Below, in pieces: positions 27,848 through 36,773 of a stretch of 64,000 nucleotides of DNA. The stretch spans positions 3,100,001-3,164,000 of the forward strand of contig NZ_JADBGF010000001.1 in assembly GCF_014873495.1 (NCBI RefSeq). The letters are read 5' to 3'. The first letter of the stretch is position 1. Each line of letters starts with the position of its first letter. The translations under genes were made by a program, and so were the position numbers. Below the pieces are notes generated by a model. It ran no database searches, had not been told where the DNA came from, and worked only from the letters and a program-made list of their open reading frames with translations. This stretch comes from Streptomyces stelliscabiei. GTDB lineage: Bacteria > Actinomycetota > Actinomycetes > Streptomycetales > Streptomycetaceae.

Positions 27848-27855
27848 CAACTCCC
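27839..27855 (+). promoter_or_regulatory. Small hairpin overlapping leader stop
   Basis: GGGAGTT-AGC-AACTCCC, a perfect 7-bp stem with 3-nt loop that contains the TAG stop of the preceding short frame. Position suits an attenuator. Confidence 0.35.
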
Positions 27856-27961
27856 CTGACCCGGGCCCGCCCTGAGAGGCGGATTCACATCGGCGCGGTG
27901 TCGACGGCTCTGCACGAGAAGTCGGCACCGCGCCTCCTACGAACCGCGAGGAGTCGCTGCG

Positions 27962-28048
27962 ATGCAGCACGCCCTGATACGCCCACGCCCTGACCCAGCT
28001 CCGCTGCCCGGCCGGGTTCTCCGCCCCGGCGAACGGCGGCGGCGATGA
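27962..28048 (+). CDS. Possible 28-aa coupled leader ORF
   Basis: ATG with GAGGAG 8 nt upstream; Arg/Pro-rich peptide beginning MQHALIRPRPD. Its TGA overlaps the ATG of the NlpC gene (ATGA), which has no ribosome site of its own. Translational coupling is therefore likely. Codon 6 is the rare ATA. Not a recognisable family. Confidence 0.45.
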   Translation: MQHALIRPRPDPAPLPGRVLRPGERRRR

Positions 28049-29190
28049 AGAAGACCACCGGAGCGGTCGTCGGTCTCTTCGCCTCCGGTCCGCTCCTGCT
28101 GGCCGTTCCGGTCCTCGCCGTCGGGGCCGGGACTGCTACGGCCTCCTGCTCGACCGGCGGCCCACAGGCTGTGGATACCTCGGCCGTTGCCGCTCAGGTG
28201 CAGGCGATCCTGGACGGCGGCAGCAAGGGCACGGTCTCCGTGCCGGGCCTGGGAGACCCGGCCGAGCAGATCCCCAACGCCAAGACCATCCAGGCCACCG
28301 GCGTCGCGATGAACATCCCGGCCCGGGGCCAGATCGTGGCCCTGGCGACCGCCCTGCAGGAGAGCGGCCTGCGAAACCTCACCTACGGCGACCGCGACTC
28401 ACTGGGCTTGTTCCAGCAGCGACCGTCGCAGGGCTGGGGCACCGCGAACGAGATCCTCGACCCGGTGCACGCCTCGACGAAGTTCTACGAGGCGTTGGAA
28501 AAGGTCTCGGGCTGGCAGTCCCTGTCCATCACCCAGGCAGCCCAGGCGGTGCAGAGGTCCGGCTTCCCGGAGGCCTACGCGAAGTGGGAGCCCTTGGCCA
28601 CCGCCTTGCAGCAGGCGATCGAGCCGCTGCTGTCGAAGGCCGGCGGCACGTCACCGAGCCCTTCGCCCTCCGGCTCGGACAGCACGGCCAGTGCCGCGTC
28701 GAGTACCGCAGGCGGCTGTACGGCCGGCGGGGACGGCACCGACTTCGGAACCATCCCGCCCGGCGCGGTGCCGACCGGATACAAGATCCCGGCAGACGCT
28801 CCGCCCAAGGTCCAGACGGCGATCCGCTGGGCGCTCGGCCAGCTCGGCACCCCGTACCAGTGGGGCGGCAGCTGCACCGACTCCCACGGGAGCGACCCCA
28901 TGGGCCGCTGCGACTGCTCCTCCCTGATGCAGCAGGCGTACAGGGCCGCCGGGGTCACCCTCACGCGGACGACGTACACGCAGGTCAAGGAGGGCAAGCC
29001 GGTATCGGTCGACGCTCTCCGGCCCGGTGACCTCGTCTTCACCGAAGGGACCGCCGAAGTCCCGGAACACGTCGGGATCGTCGTCGGCCAGGGCCTGATC
29101 GTGCACGCCCCGCGCACCGGCGACGTGGTCCGCCTCACGACCCTCGCGTCATGGAAGCCGCAGATTCTCGCGGCCCGCCGAGTCGTCTGA
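28045..29190 (+). CDS. Secreted NlpC/P60 peptidase with lysozyme-like domain (VirB1-like)
   Basis: 381 aa. N-terminal signal peptide (MKKTTGAVVGLF, then a hydrophobic stretch to about residue 33). A transglycosylase-like domain follows (ATALQESGLRNL ... SLGLFQQRPSQGWG, about 105-140). A Ser/Ala-rich linker (about 200-235) leads to an NlpC/P60 domain with catalytic C291 (CDCSSLMQQAY), EHVGIVVG and a second His (HAPRTG). It opens the cell wall locally for the secretion channel. First major gene of the transfer operon; start coupled to the upstream short frame. Confidence 0.92.
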   Translation: MKKTTGAVVGLFASGPLLLAVPVLAVGAGTATASCSTGGPQAVDTSAVAAQVQAILDGGSKGTVSVPGLGDPAEQIPNAKTIQATGVAMNIPARGQIVALATALQESGLRNLTYGDRDSLGLFQQRPSQGWGTANEILDPVHASTKFYEALEKVSGWQSLSITQAAQAVQRSGFPEAYAKWEPLATALQQAIEPLLSKAGGTSPSPSPSGSDSTASAASSTAGGCTAGGDGTDFGTIPPGAVPTGYKIPADAPPKVQTAIRWALGQLGTPYQWGGSCTDSHGSDPMGRCDCSSLMQQAYRAAGVTLTRTTYTQVKEGKPVSVDALRPGDLVFTEGTAEVPEHVGIVVGQGLIVHAPRTGDVVRLTTLASWKPQILAARRVV

Positions 29191-29271
29191 CCGGCGCTTC
29201 TCCCCCTCCTGCACTGGCGCTTCGCCCCCTCGGGCTTTGGCGTGCACTAAATCGAACTGGAGTTCACAACT

Positions 29272-29580
29272 ATGTACCTCGTCGACAAGGTCGTCCAGCT
29301 CGCCTACGACCCCGGGATCAAGCCGAACGAGGGCGGGCTGCCGGGTCTGTCGGTCCTCAAGCAGGTGATGGGCTCGATCAACCTCTTCGGGATCATCGCC
29401 GTGGTCGGAGCGCTCGCCGTCAGTGCGGGCGTGTGGGCCTGGGGCCACCACTCCGGCGGCCACCAGGCCGAGGCCAACGGCAAGAAGGGCGTGCTGGTCA
29501 GCGCCGGCGCGGCCCTCCTGTTGGGTGCCGCGAACGGCGTGGTGGCGTTCTTCAGCACGCTGGGTAGCCAGGTCCGCTGA
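29272..29580 (+). CDS. DUF6112-like small membrane protein (VirB2-like)
   Basis: 102 aa with two hydrophobic helices (about 42-62 and 78-98) around a short Gly/His/Lys loop. The opening LAYDPGIKPNEGGLPGL is characteristic of the DUF6112 family of Streptomyces transfer clusters. Size and topology resemble pilin-like VirB2/TrbC subunits; a structural role in the channel is inference. Weak GGAG ribosome site; its TGA shares the A of the next ATG. Confidence 0.8.
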   Translation: MYLVDKVVQLAYDPGIKPNEGGLPGLSVLKQVMGSINLFGIIAVVGALAVSAGVWAWGHHSGGHQAEANGKKGVLVSAGAALLLGAANGVVAFFSTLGSQVR

Positions 29581-30269
29581 TGTCTTCCCGCTCCACGAAC
29601 CCCGGCGGCGCTTCTCGCGTGCGCCGCCGGGCGCTGCTCGGCACCGCTGTCCTGATGGTGCTCGTCGCCCTCGCCGGCCTGGCCGCCTACCTCACCCGCG
29701 ACGGCAGGACCTCCTCCAAGGCTCCCGCACCACAGGTGAGTTCGGCTTCCCCCTCCTCCCCGACCGCTTCTGCTTCCGCTTCGTCACGACCGCACGGCAG
29801 CCGCGGCGAACTCCCCGTTCCCCCGTCCACGCACGACCCGATCGCCTACGGCAAGGCGGCAGCCGTGGCGCTGTGGTCGTACGACACCCGCGCCTACTCC
29901 CAGCGCGAGCTGCTGGCCGCCCTGCGCGGGTGGCTGACCAGCGAGAAGAAGTACGCCGACACCGCCTCGGTCGACGCGCTCGTCCCCTCGCGCGCGCTGT
30001 GGAAGGAGATGGCCGCCAACGGCCAGTTCGCCACCGCCAAGGTGAACGAGGCGCACTTCCCCGACTCGTTCACCCAGGCCCTGCAGGCGGACCCCGGGGC
30101 GATCACCGCCGCGTACATCTACGCCGTGACGGTCTCCGGCAAACAGTCGATCGCTTGGAAAGGCTCGCCGCACGGCGGCGCCGAGAACCGCGTCACCACC
30201 CTCGCGGTCCAGTGCCGCCCCTCCCAGCCCTGCGCCCTGGCCGGTGTCCTGTCGGCCGTCGCTCCCTAA
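29580..30269 (+). CDS. Bitopic conjugal transfer protein (VirB8/TcpC-like fold possible)
   Basis: 229 aa. A basic N-terminus, one membrane helix (about 20-40), a Ser/Pro-rich extracellular linker and a globular domain from about residue 80 (AVALWSYDTRAYSQREL ...). The single-anchor plus NTF2-sized outer domain matches VirB8/TcpC-type channel scaffolds; the match is structural inference, not sequence identity. Overlaps the previous gene by one base (TGATG). Confidence 0.7.
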   Translation: MSSRSTNPGGASRVRRRALLGTAVLMVLVALAGLAAYLTRDGRTSSKAPAPQVSSASPSSPTASASASSRPHGSRGELPVPPSTHDPIAYGKAAAVALWSYDTRAYSQRELLAALRGWLTSEKKYADTASVDALVPSRALWKEMAANGQFATAKVNEAHFPDSFTQALQADPGAITAAYIYAVTVSGKQSIAWKGSPHGGAENRVTTLAVQCRPSQPCALAGVLSAVAP

Positions 30270-30296
30270 CCCCCAACCCAGAAAGGAGGTATCGCC

Positions 30297-31688
30297 ATGG
30301 GAGTCTGCGACTTTCCGCTGATGGACAAGGTCTGCGGCGCCGTCGACTTCGCCACCAACCCCGCCGGGACCGTCACCGACGGCATCGGGGCCTGGATCGC
30401 GAAGTCAGCGGGTGAGCTGGCCGCCAGTGCGGCCGATCTCGCTGCCCGGGCCGTCAACGCGACCACTGCCATCGATCTCAACGCCGGTTGGTTCCGGGAC
30501 AACTACGAGCTGCTGTTGCCCATCGGTCTCGCATTGACCGTCGGCACGTTCTGCATCCAGTTGATGCTCGCGGCCTGGCGACGGGACGAACGCGCACTCG
30601 CCCAAGCCGCGATCGGCACGATGACCGGCGTCCTCTTCTCCTTCTGCGCCGTAGCCTTCACCTCCGTCGCCATCACGGTGGTCGACGCCCTGTCCGACGG
30701 CCTGTTCCAAGCGGCCAACACCTCGGTGGACGACGCGATCCGCCGCGTCATCAAGGTCAACCAGTTGGGGCCCATGTACGCCCTCGGCTGGACCATCCCA
30801 GCCCTGGTCGCCTTCGGCTGCGCGATCGGCGCGTTCATGTACTGGGGCGTGATGGTCGCCCGCAAGGTCGGCGTCCTGATCATGGTCGCCCTCGCCGTCT
30901 TCGCCGGAGCCGGTGGTGGCTGGGAGGTCGCCAAGCGCTGGCGGCGGGGGTGGATCGAGGCAACGGCCACCCTGGTCGTGTCAAAACTGCTGATGACCGT
31001 GGTCTTCCTGATCGGCGTCTCGGCCATGGGCAAGTCCGACGCCACGGACGGCATGGCCGCCCTCTCCGACGCGATGGCCGGCATCGTCGTGATGGTCCTG
31101 GTCCTGCTCTGCCCGTACGCCACCTACAAGTTCGTCCACTGGGCGAGTGACGGCGGCGGACACGACGACCTGCACCGTACCGGCGTCGCCGGCATGGCGG
31201 TCACCGCAGGCGCGGCGAGGACCGCGGGCAGCCTCGCGATGCAGGCCAGCACCGGCACTCCCGCTCCGCAGGGGCCGAGCAAGGTCCCCGGCGCGGGCAG
31301 CGACGGTGTCGCCTCCGGCATCAACCCCACCGGCGGAAACCTGAGCGCGGAGGGCATCGACGCCGGACCTCCGAAGCCGCAGACCCGCTTCCGGTACGGC
31401 GAGGACCCGAACGCCTCCGGCGACAAGGGCCGCGCCCTGATCCAGCGCCCCGGCATCCCCGCGCTGATCACACGGCCTGCCGACAGCGAAGCAGGAGGCT
31501 CCGAGGGCGCTCCCTCCGCCCCTCAGCCCGCTGGCGCGTCGATTCCGGGCAGCAGCTTGACCCGCGTAGGTGCCGTTCCGCCCTCTGGTCCCGCCGCACC
31601 ACCGCCGCCCTCCGCCGGTCCGTCAGCGACCGGCTCCCCGACTCCGACGAACTGGGTCTACCCCGACCATCCGCCGTCCGGGTCCTGA
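30297..31688 (+). CDS. VirB6/TrbL-like multi-pass membrane protein
   Basis: 463 aa. Near-perfect AAAGGAGGT ribosome site before ATG 30297. Five to six membrane helices lie between about residues 75 and 285 (for example LLLPIGLALTVGTF, GVLFSFCAVAFTS, ALVAFGCAIGAFMYW, LMTVVFLIGVSAM, IVVMVLVLLCP). The last 170 residues are a Pro/Gly/Ser-rich cytoplasmic tail. This layout is that of the inner-membrane channel component of type IV secretion systems. A strong hairpin follows the stop. Confidence 0.82.
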   Translation: MGVCDFPLMDKVCGAVDFATNPAGTVTDGIGAWIAKSAGELAASAADLAARAVNATTAIDLNAGWFRDNYELLLPIGLALTVGTFCIQLMLAAWRRDERALAQAAIGTMTGVLFSFCAVAFTSVAITVVDALSDGLFQAANTSVDDAIRRVIKVNQLGPMYALGWTIPALVAFGCAIGAFMYWGVMVARKVGVLIMVALAVFAGAGGGWEVAKRWRRGWIEATATLVVSKLLMTVVFLIGVSAMGKSDATDGMAALSDAMAGIVVMVLVLLCPYATYKFVHWASDGGGHDDLHRTGVAGMAVTAGAARTAGSLAMQASTGTPAPQGPSKVPGAGSDGVASGINPTGGNLSAEGIDAGPPKPQTRFRYGEDPNASGDKGRALIQRPGIPALITRPADSEAGGSEGAPSAPQPAGASIPGSSLTRVGAVPPSGPAAPPPPSAGPSATGSPTPTNWVYPDHPPSGS

Positions 31689-31700
31689 CCCACCACCACC

Positions 31701-31736
31701 GAGGGGGCGGGCTGCTTCCCTCCAGCCCGCCCCCTC
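31701..31736 (+). terminator. 14-bp hairpin after the TrbL-like gene
   Basis: Perfect inverted repeat GAGGGGGCGGGCTG / CAGCCCGCCCCCTC, 8-nt loop, 12 bp after the stop codon. Terminator or attenuator dividing the transfer operon. Confidence 0.7.
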
Positions 31737-31763
31737 CCTCGACCACACGGGTGGAGTCCTGCG

Positions 31764-31835
31764 ATGACCTCGAGAAGAGCGCCACGCCTCCGCCCCTGCC
31801 CGCCCGCTCCCACTGTCTGGAACCGCCATGTCTGA
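31764..31835 (+). promoter_or_regulatory. Leader uORF (MTSRRAPR type, copy 1)
   Basis: 23-codon frame, ATG with GGAG 7 nt upstream. Begins MTSRRAPR with tandem AGA codons at positions 4-5. Its stop lies 5 nt inside the SCO6880-like gene, whose own ribosome site (CTGGAACCGCC) is weak. Start-to-start distance 64 nt, like copies at 45,459 and 50,800. Confidence 0.5.
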
Positions 31836-33300
31836 CAACCGCCAGGCCGAAGCCACCACGGCCACCGTGAAGTTCCCGCACCGCAGCAGGCGCGGCATCC
31901 TGCTCGGCCTCACCGCCCCGCAACTGATCGTCGTGAGCCTCACCGGCCTTCTCCTGCTCGCCGTGATCCTCGCCCGTGGCGTGGTCGGCGCTCTCGAACT
32001 CATCCCGCTGTGGGCCGCCATCGCCGTGCTCGTCTTCGTCCGCCACCGAGGCCGGGCCCTGGCCGACTGGGCGCCGATCGTCACCCGGTACGCGCTCCGC
32101 CGGCTGCGGGGCCAGTTGATCTGGCTCGTTCGACCCTCCCGCCGCCCGGTCCGCGAAGGACTCCTCCATCTGCCCGGTACCGCCGCCAGCCTGCGCGTGG
32201 TAACCGCACCCGACCGCCGGTACGGCGCGGTCCACGACCCCCACACCGGCACGCTGACTGCCGTCGTCAAGGTGTCCTCCCGCGCCTATGCGCTGCTCGA
32301 CCCGGGCACCCAGAACGCCAACGTCAGCGGCTGGGGCCGTGCCCTCGCTGCACTGGCCCGCACCGGCCAGGTCGCCCGGATCCAGGTGATCGAGCGCACC
32401 GTGCCGGACTCCGGCGACGCCCTTCGCCGGTACTGGGAGGAGCACGGCCGGCCCGATGCCCCGGTGGCCGGCCAGGTCTACAGCGAGCTGATCCAGAGCG
32501 CGGGCCCGGCCGCGGCTCCGCACGAGGCGTACGTCGCGGTCTCGCTGGACGCCAAGGCCGCGCGACGCCTGATCAACCAGGCCGGTGGTGGTCTGACCGG
32601 GTCCTTCAGCGTCTTGGCGCAGTTGACCTCGACCTTCGACCAAGCCGCGCGCACCGCCGGGCTCAACCCCACCGGCTGGCTCACCGCCCGCGAGATCGCG
32701 GCAGTCGTACGAACGGCGTACGACCCCAAGGCCCTTTCCGCACTGGACCGTTGGTCCTCCTCCGGGCGCCCCGAGGCCGACGCAGCCGCGGCCGGCCCGG
32801 TCCTGGTCGTCGAGAAGTCGGACCACATCGCGACCGACTCCGCCGTCCACTGCACGTACTGGGTGGAAAACTGGCCCCGCACCGAGACGTCGGCGGGCTT
32901 CCTGCACCAGCTGCTGTTCGCCGCCGGGGTGCGGCGGACCCTGTCGCTGTCGTACGAGCCGAAGGGGCTGGACGCCGCCCTGCGTGATGTCCAGCGCAGG
33001 AAGGCCAGTGTGATCGCGGACGCCGCCGAGCGGGCGCGGCGTGGCCAGGTCGACTCCGAGGCGGACTCCATCGAGTACCAGGACATCAAGTCCCGGGAGA
33101 GGCAGCTCATCGCGGGCCACGCGGACGTCGCCCTGACCGGCCTACTGACCGTCTCGGCCGACTCCGAGGAGGAGCTTCGTTCCGCCTGCGCGGTCGTGGA
33201 GACTGCGGCGGTCGGCGCGCAGCTCGACCTCCGGCCGCTCACCTGGCAGCAGGCCGAGGCGTTCACCGTCGCCGCCGTGCCGCTCGCCCTCGCCGTCTGA
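31828..33300 (+). CDS. SCO6880-like type IV secretion protein
   Basis: 490 aa. The first 35 residues (VKFPHRSRRGILLGLTAPQL) and two membrane helices (about 33-55 and 58-75) are characteristic of SCO6880 family proteins next to VirB4 in Streptomyces transfer loci. The rest is a large cytoplasmic domain with no Walker motifs, probably corresponding to the non-ATPase N-terminal half of VirB4 split off as its own protein (inference from gene order). Start overlaps the leader uORF. Confidence 0.82.
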   Translation: MSDNRQAEATTATVKFPHRSRRGILLGLTAPQLIVVSLTGLLLLAVILARGVVGALELIPLWAAIAVLVFVRHRGRALADWAPIVTRYALRRLRGQLIWLVRPSRRPVREGLLHLPGTAASLRVVTAPDRRYGAVHDPHTGTLTAVVKVSSRAYALLDPGTQNANVSGWGRALAALARTGQVARIQVIERTVPDSGDALRRYWEEHGRPDAPVAGQVYSELIQSAGPAAAPHEAYVAVSLDAKAARRLINQAGGGLTGSFSVLAQLTSTFDQAARTAGLNPTGWLTAREIAAVVRTAYDPKALSALDRWSSSGRPEADAAAAGPVLVVEKSDHIATDSAVHCTYWVENWPRTETSAGFLHQLLFAAGVRRTLSLSYEPKGLDAALRDVQRRKASVIADAAERARRGQVDSEADSIEYQDIKSRERQLIAGHADVALTGLLTVSADSEEELRSACAVVETAAVGAQLDLRPLTWQQAEAFTVAAVPLALAV

Positions 33301-33334
33301 TGTCGGCCCTCCTCCCCTCCGAAAGAGCACCGCC

Positions 33335-33787
33335 ATGTCCCGCACCGCCAGCCCGACCGCGCAGGACTTCGTGCCCTTCGCCACCGCCGCGCTCGACTTC
33401 CACCGAGCGCTCAACGTGCCAGGCGGTCCTCTCGTCACCACCCGCGCCGAACTGGACGCCCTGCACGCCCACCTCGTCTCGCTGCACGGCCTGCTCGATG
33501 CCCACGCCGCCCGCACGGGCCAGCTCGTGCCGATCGAGGGCGACCAGCTCAGCGCCGCCCGCACCCGGATCTGGCAGGCCGCCGACCATGTCCACGCCGC
33601 CTACCACGCGGCCCCCCGGCCCGGTTCCGGTGAGGTCCCCGACCGCGAAGCGTGCCAGGCCGGCCTGCCAGAAGGCGCACCGGAGCTGACCATCTGCCAG
33701 CGCCACCAGCGCACCGCGCACCTGGTCCGACGCCGTACCACCCCGGCCGACCTCCACGCTCCGTTCACCGGTCTCGTCCGCCACTGA
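33335..33787 (+). CDS. DUF6238-like conserved protein
   Basis: 150 aa, cytoplasmic. Helical N-terminal part (FATAALDFHRALN, LHAHLVSLHGLLDAH) and a C-terminal segment with one Cys and several His (LTICQRHQRTAHLVRRRTT). Recognised as the small protein normally found between SCO6880-like and VirB4 genes in Streptomyces (DUF6238). Role unknown. 27 bp before VirB4. Confidence 0.7.
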   Translation: MSRTASPTAQDFVPFATAALDFHRALNVPGGPLVTTRAELDALHAHLVSLHGLLDAHAARTGQLVPIEGDQLSAARTRIWQAADHVHAAYHAAPRPGSGEVPDREACQAGLPEGAPELTICQRHQRTAHLVRRRTTPADLHAPFTGLVRH

Positions 33788-33814
33788 CCCTGCCTTCCGT
33801 CTGGAGAATCGTTC

Positions 33815-35386
33815 ATGCCCCGTACTCGCGCCAGCGCCTCCCCCTTGTTCGTTCCCCGCAAGTCGTCGCGGGCCGAGCAGCGCGCCGCCCGCGCCGGTTT
33901 CGCCGAGGCCCGGCGCCAGGCCCGCCTCGCAGGGACCCCGCCCAAGCGCCGCGACGAGGAGAGCCTCGCCCCGGAGCTGCGGCCGGCCTATCCGCCGTCC
34001 GGACGCCCGGGCTCCTCCTCGGCACGCGGTGGCAGGCTCCGCCTGCCCGCCCACCGGATGACCACCGCCACGGTGTCCGGGGCATATCCCTTCCTCGCCG
34101 AGGGTGGCCTGGGCGCGGAGGGCATCTTCATCGGCCGCGACGTCCACGCGGAGGCCGCGTTCTGCTACGACCCGTTCTCGCTGTACAGCAGCGGCCGGGT
34201 CGAGGGCTTCACCAACCCCAACGCGGTCCTGGCCGGGATCATCGGCATGGGCAAGTCCGCGCTGGCCAAGTCCATCGCGACCCGGGCGATCGCCCATGGT
34301 TACCGGGTCTACGTGCCCTGCGACCCCAAGGGCGAGTGGACGGCCGTCGCGCAGGCTCTCGGCGGCTACAGCATCGCGCTGGGACCGGGGCTCCCGGGCA
34401 GGCTGAACCCCCTGGATGCTCCGGCCCGGCCCGCCTCGGTGAGCGAGGACGACTGGTCGACCGAGGTCCGCAAGCGCCGTCTCCTGCTCCTGGCCAGCCT
34501 CGCGCGCACCGTGCTGAAGCGCGATCTCCAGCCGATGGAACACACGGCCCTCGATCTCGCGCTGGACCTGGTCGTCACCAAGGACGAGGCCAGCGGCACC
34601 GTGCCCCTGCTCGGCGAGATCGCGCACACCCTCGGCGCGCCCGAGCGCCTCGACCGGGCTCTCGGCGACCAGGCCGGGCGCATGAGCGCCGCAGCGCAGG
34701 ACCTCGCGCATGCCCTGCGCCGTCTGGTCCACGGCGACTTGAGCGGCATGTTCGACGCGCCCTCGACCGTGACCTTCGACCCGACCACCCCGATGCTGTC
34801 CATCGACCTCTCCCGCCTCGGCGGCTCGGGCGACGACACCGCGCTGGTCCTCGCGATGACCTGCGCGAGCGCCTGGATGGAGTCCGCGCTCTCCGACCCG
34901 GACGGCGGCCGACGCTGGGTGATCTACGACGAGGCATGGCGCGTGATGAGGCACGTCGGCCTGCTGGAGCGCATGCAGAGCCAGTGGAAGCTCAGCCGAG
35001 GGCTCGGCATCGCCAACCTGATGGTCATCCACCGCCTCAGTGATTTGTTGAGCGCGGGCGACGCCGGCTCACGCGGCCGGGTGCTGGCCGAGGGCCTCCT
35101 CGCCGACTGCTCCACCCGCATCATCTACCGTCAGGAGCCCGACCAGCTCGCCGCCGCCGCGTCACTGCTCGGCCTCACCGGCATCGAAACCCAGGCCGTG
35201 TCCGCCCTGACCAAGGGCCGGGGCCTATGGAAAGTCGCAGGTCGGAGCTTCATCACCCAGCACATCCTGCATCCGGCCGAGCGCGAACTGTTCGACACGG
35301 ACGCCCGGATGCATGCAGACCCCCGCGCGTTCACCGCAACTGACGAGTCCTCAGTTCCTGGATCGAGCAGGGAGGCCCGGCAGTGA
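33815..35386 (+). CDS. VirB4-like ATPase of the type IV secretion system
   Basis: 523 aa. Walker A GIIGMGKSAL (about 141-150), Walker B WVIYDEAW (about 368-375), and downstream NLMVIHRLSDL and STRIIYRQEPDQL typical of the HerA/VirB4 group. The basic N-terminal 75 residues replace the usual VirB4 N-terminal domain, which fits with the SCO6880-like protein supplying it. Powers assembly and substrate transfer at the membrane. Its stop overlaps the next start (GTGA). Confidence 0.9.
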   Translation: MPRTRASASPLFVPRKSSRAEQRAARAGFAEARRQARLAGTPPKRRDEESLAPELRPAYPPSGRPGSSSARGGRLRLPAHRMTTATVSGAYPFLAEGGLGAEGIFIGRDVHAEAAFCYDPFSLYSSGRVEGFTNPNAVLAGIIGMGKSALAKSIATRAIAHGYRVYVPCDPKGEWTAVAQALGGYSIALGPGLPGRLNPLDAPARPASVSEDDWSTEVRKRRLLLLASLARTVLKRDLQPMEHTALDLALDLVVTKDEASGTVPLLGEIAHTLGAPERLDRALGDQAGRMSAAAQDLAHALRRLVHGDLSGMFDAPSTVTFDPTTPMLSIDLSRLGGSGDDTALVLAMTCASAWMESALSDPDGGRRWVIYDEAWRVMRHVGLLERMQSQWKLSRGLGIANLMVIHRLSDLLSAGDAGSRGRVLAEGLLADCSTRIIYRQEPDQLAAAASLLGLTGIETQAVSALTKGRGLWKVAGRSFITQHILHPAERELFDTDARMHADPRAFTATDESSVPGSSREARQ

Positions 35387-35904
35387 GCCCCCGTGAGGTC
35401 TCGGGTTCCCGGTCCGGGCTCGCCCCCGGTCTCCGGCTCGGTGCGGTCGAGAACTCCGCCCCGCTCCAGCGCCACCCGACGACCGGCCCGGCCACGAGTC
35501 CGGACAGCGACTCACCGGCAACTGACGGGAACGACCGCCTCGCCGCAGCCCGGACCGAGGAGTTCACCGACCTGTTCCGCGAGGCCGTCACGGAGGACTT
35601 CGGCGCGGTGGCCCGCCTGCACCAGATACTCGAAACCGCCTCCGAGTGGTGCCGTACCCACGGTGCCCGAAGCAGCGCGTCCGAGTTGGACGCCATCGCC
35701 TCCCGGTTGACCGACCTCGGCGAGGAGCTGCATCTCGTCGCGGAGAACGTCGACCACGAGATCCACTCCCGGGCGCACCAAGCGGCAGCAGCAGCCCGTC
35801 TCTCGCCAGCGGCGTCGGCCCGGGGAACCTCCCCCGGCCAGCAGAGCGACGCCCCCGCTCCGGTCCCACCATTCGTCACGCGCTCGCTGCCGCGTTCGCG
35901 GTGA
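35383..35904 (+). CDS. Hypothetical transfer-cluster protein
   Basis: 173 aa, no recognised family. Central helical domain (EEFTDLFREAVTEDFGAVARLHQILETAS to about residue 130; shown here only as helices by eye) with disordered Ser/Pro-rich ends and a basic SRSLPRSR-like tail. Coupled to VirB4 by a 4-bp overlap. The same disordered, Arg-ended tail recurs in many small proteins of this module. Confidence 0.6.
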   Translation: MSPREVSGSRSGLAPGLRLGAVENSAPLQRHPTTGPATSPDSDSPATDGNDRLAAARTEEFTDLFREAVTEDFGAVARLHQILETASEWCRTHGARSSASELDAIASRLTDLGEELHLVAENVDHEIHSRAHQAAAAARLSPAASARGTSPGQQSDAPAPVPPFVTRSLPRSR

Positions 35905-35933
35905 GGCACCCCGTACAGAAATGAGTAGCGATC

Positions 35934-36632
35934 ATGCCCACCTCTCCCGACTCCTCCGCCACCCCTGACTGCCGGCCGCAAGATGCCGGCGAGCCGGCGG
36001 CATGGCGGGCACGTGTCCAGGCCCTGGCCTCCGCCGCCGACGGCATCAGGAAGGCTTCGGACCAGTGGGACGCGGTCTCCGACTCGTACTGCGACGAGGA
36101 CGGCTGGCCCGTCGATGAAACCGGCTACGCCGACGGCAAGGTGGCCCGGGACGCCGCCGCCTGGGAGCACGTCGAGACCTTCCTGGCCCACGGCCCCGAA
36201 GTCCTCGCCAGTGTCCGGGCCGCCGCGCAACCGGCCGACTACGTGGACGGCCCGATCAGCGCCGACCTGCTGCGCCTGCAGGGAATCGACTCCGTACTGG
36301 AGCGAGCGGGCGAGATCCGCCGCGAGTGGGATCAGGTCATCGCGCTCATGGAGGGGTCCATGCCCGGGTCGCGGGAGCTCTACGAGCAACGAGCCCGCGA
36401 GATCCGCAACTCCGAAGGCTGGCACTACGCCGACGAACTCAGCTACGGCGGAGCGGCGTTGGCCAGGGCTGCCGATCACCTGACCGACCGGATCGGCGAT
36501 GACCAGTCCGCGCACACCGGGCGTGTCCAGGCGGCCCTGGCCCGATCCGCCTCCGGCCAGCACGGTGCCTCTGCCGCTTCGCCGCCCGCCTCGGAGACGC
36601 CCGACCCCCCTGCCGTGCGCCGCTCGCGCTGA
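35934..36632 (+). CDS. Hypothetical transfer-cluster protein
   Basis: 232 aa, acidic, mostly helical (AWRARVQALASAADGIRKA; ADLLRLQGIDSVLERAGEIR), with a disordered tail ending RRSR. No family recognised. No strong ribosome site before ATG 35934 (TGAGTAGCG). Lies in the run of small same-strand genes after VirB4. Confidence 0.6.
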   Translation: MPTSPDSSATPDCRPQDAGEPAAWRARVQALASAADGIRKASDQWDAVSDSYCDEDGWPVDETGYADGKVARDAAAWEHVETFLAHGPEVLASVRAAAQPADYVDGPISADLLRLQGIDSVLERAGEIRREWDQVIALMEGSMPGSRELYEQRAREIRNSEGWHYADELSYGGAALARAADHLTDRIGDDQSAHTGRVQAALARSASGQHGASAASPPASETPDPPAVRRSR

Positions 36633-36773
36633 AGCCTCTAGCACCGACCTCCCGCGAGGCCAAACCATCCGATCGCCGGATCCTCGACGAACGCCACCAC
36701 CCCTGCAGTCCCCCGCCCGGCTGCGGCTTCCCGCCGTCGACTGCTGGGGACGACCGGCTACGGAGAAGCCCAC
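36633..36773. other. Short intergenic gap
   Basis: 141 bp without visible gene or hairpin; ends with GGAG 8 nt before the next ATG. Confidence 0.3.
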
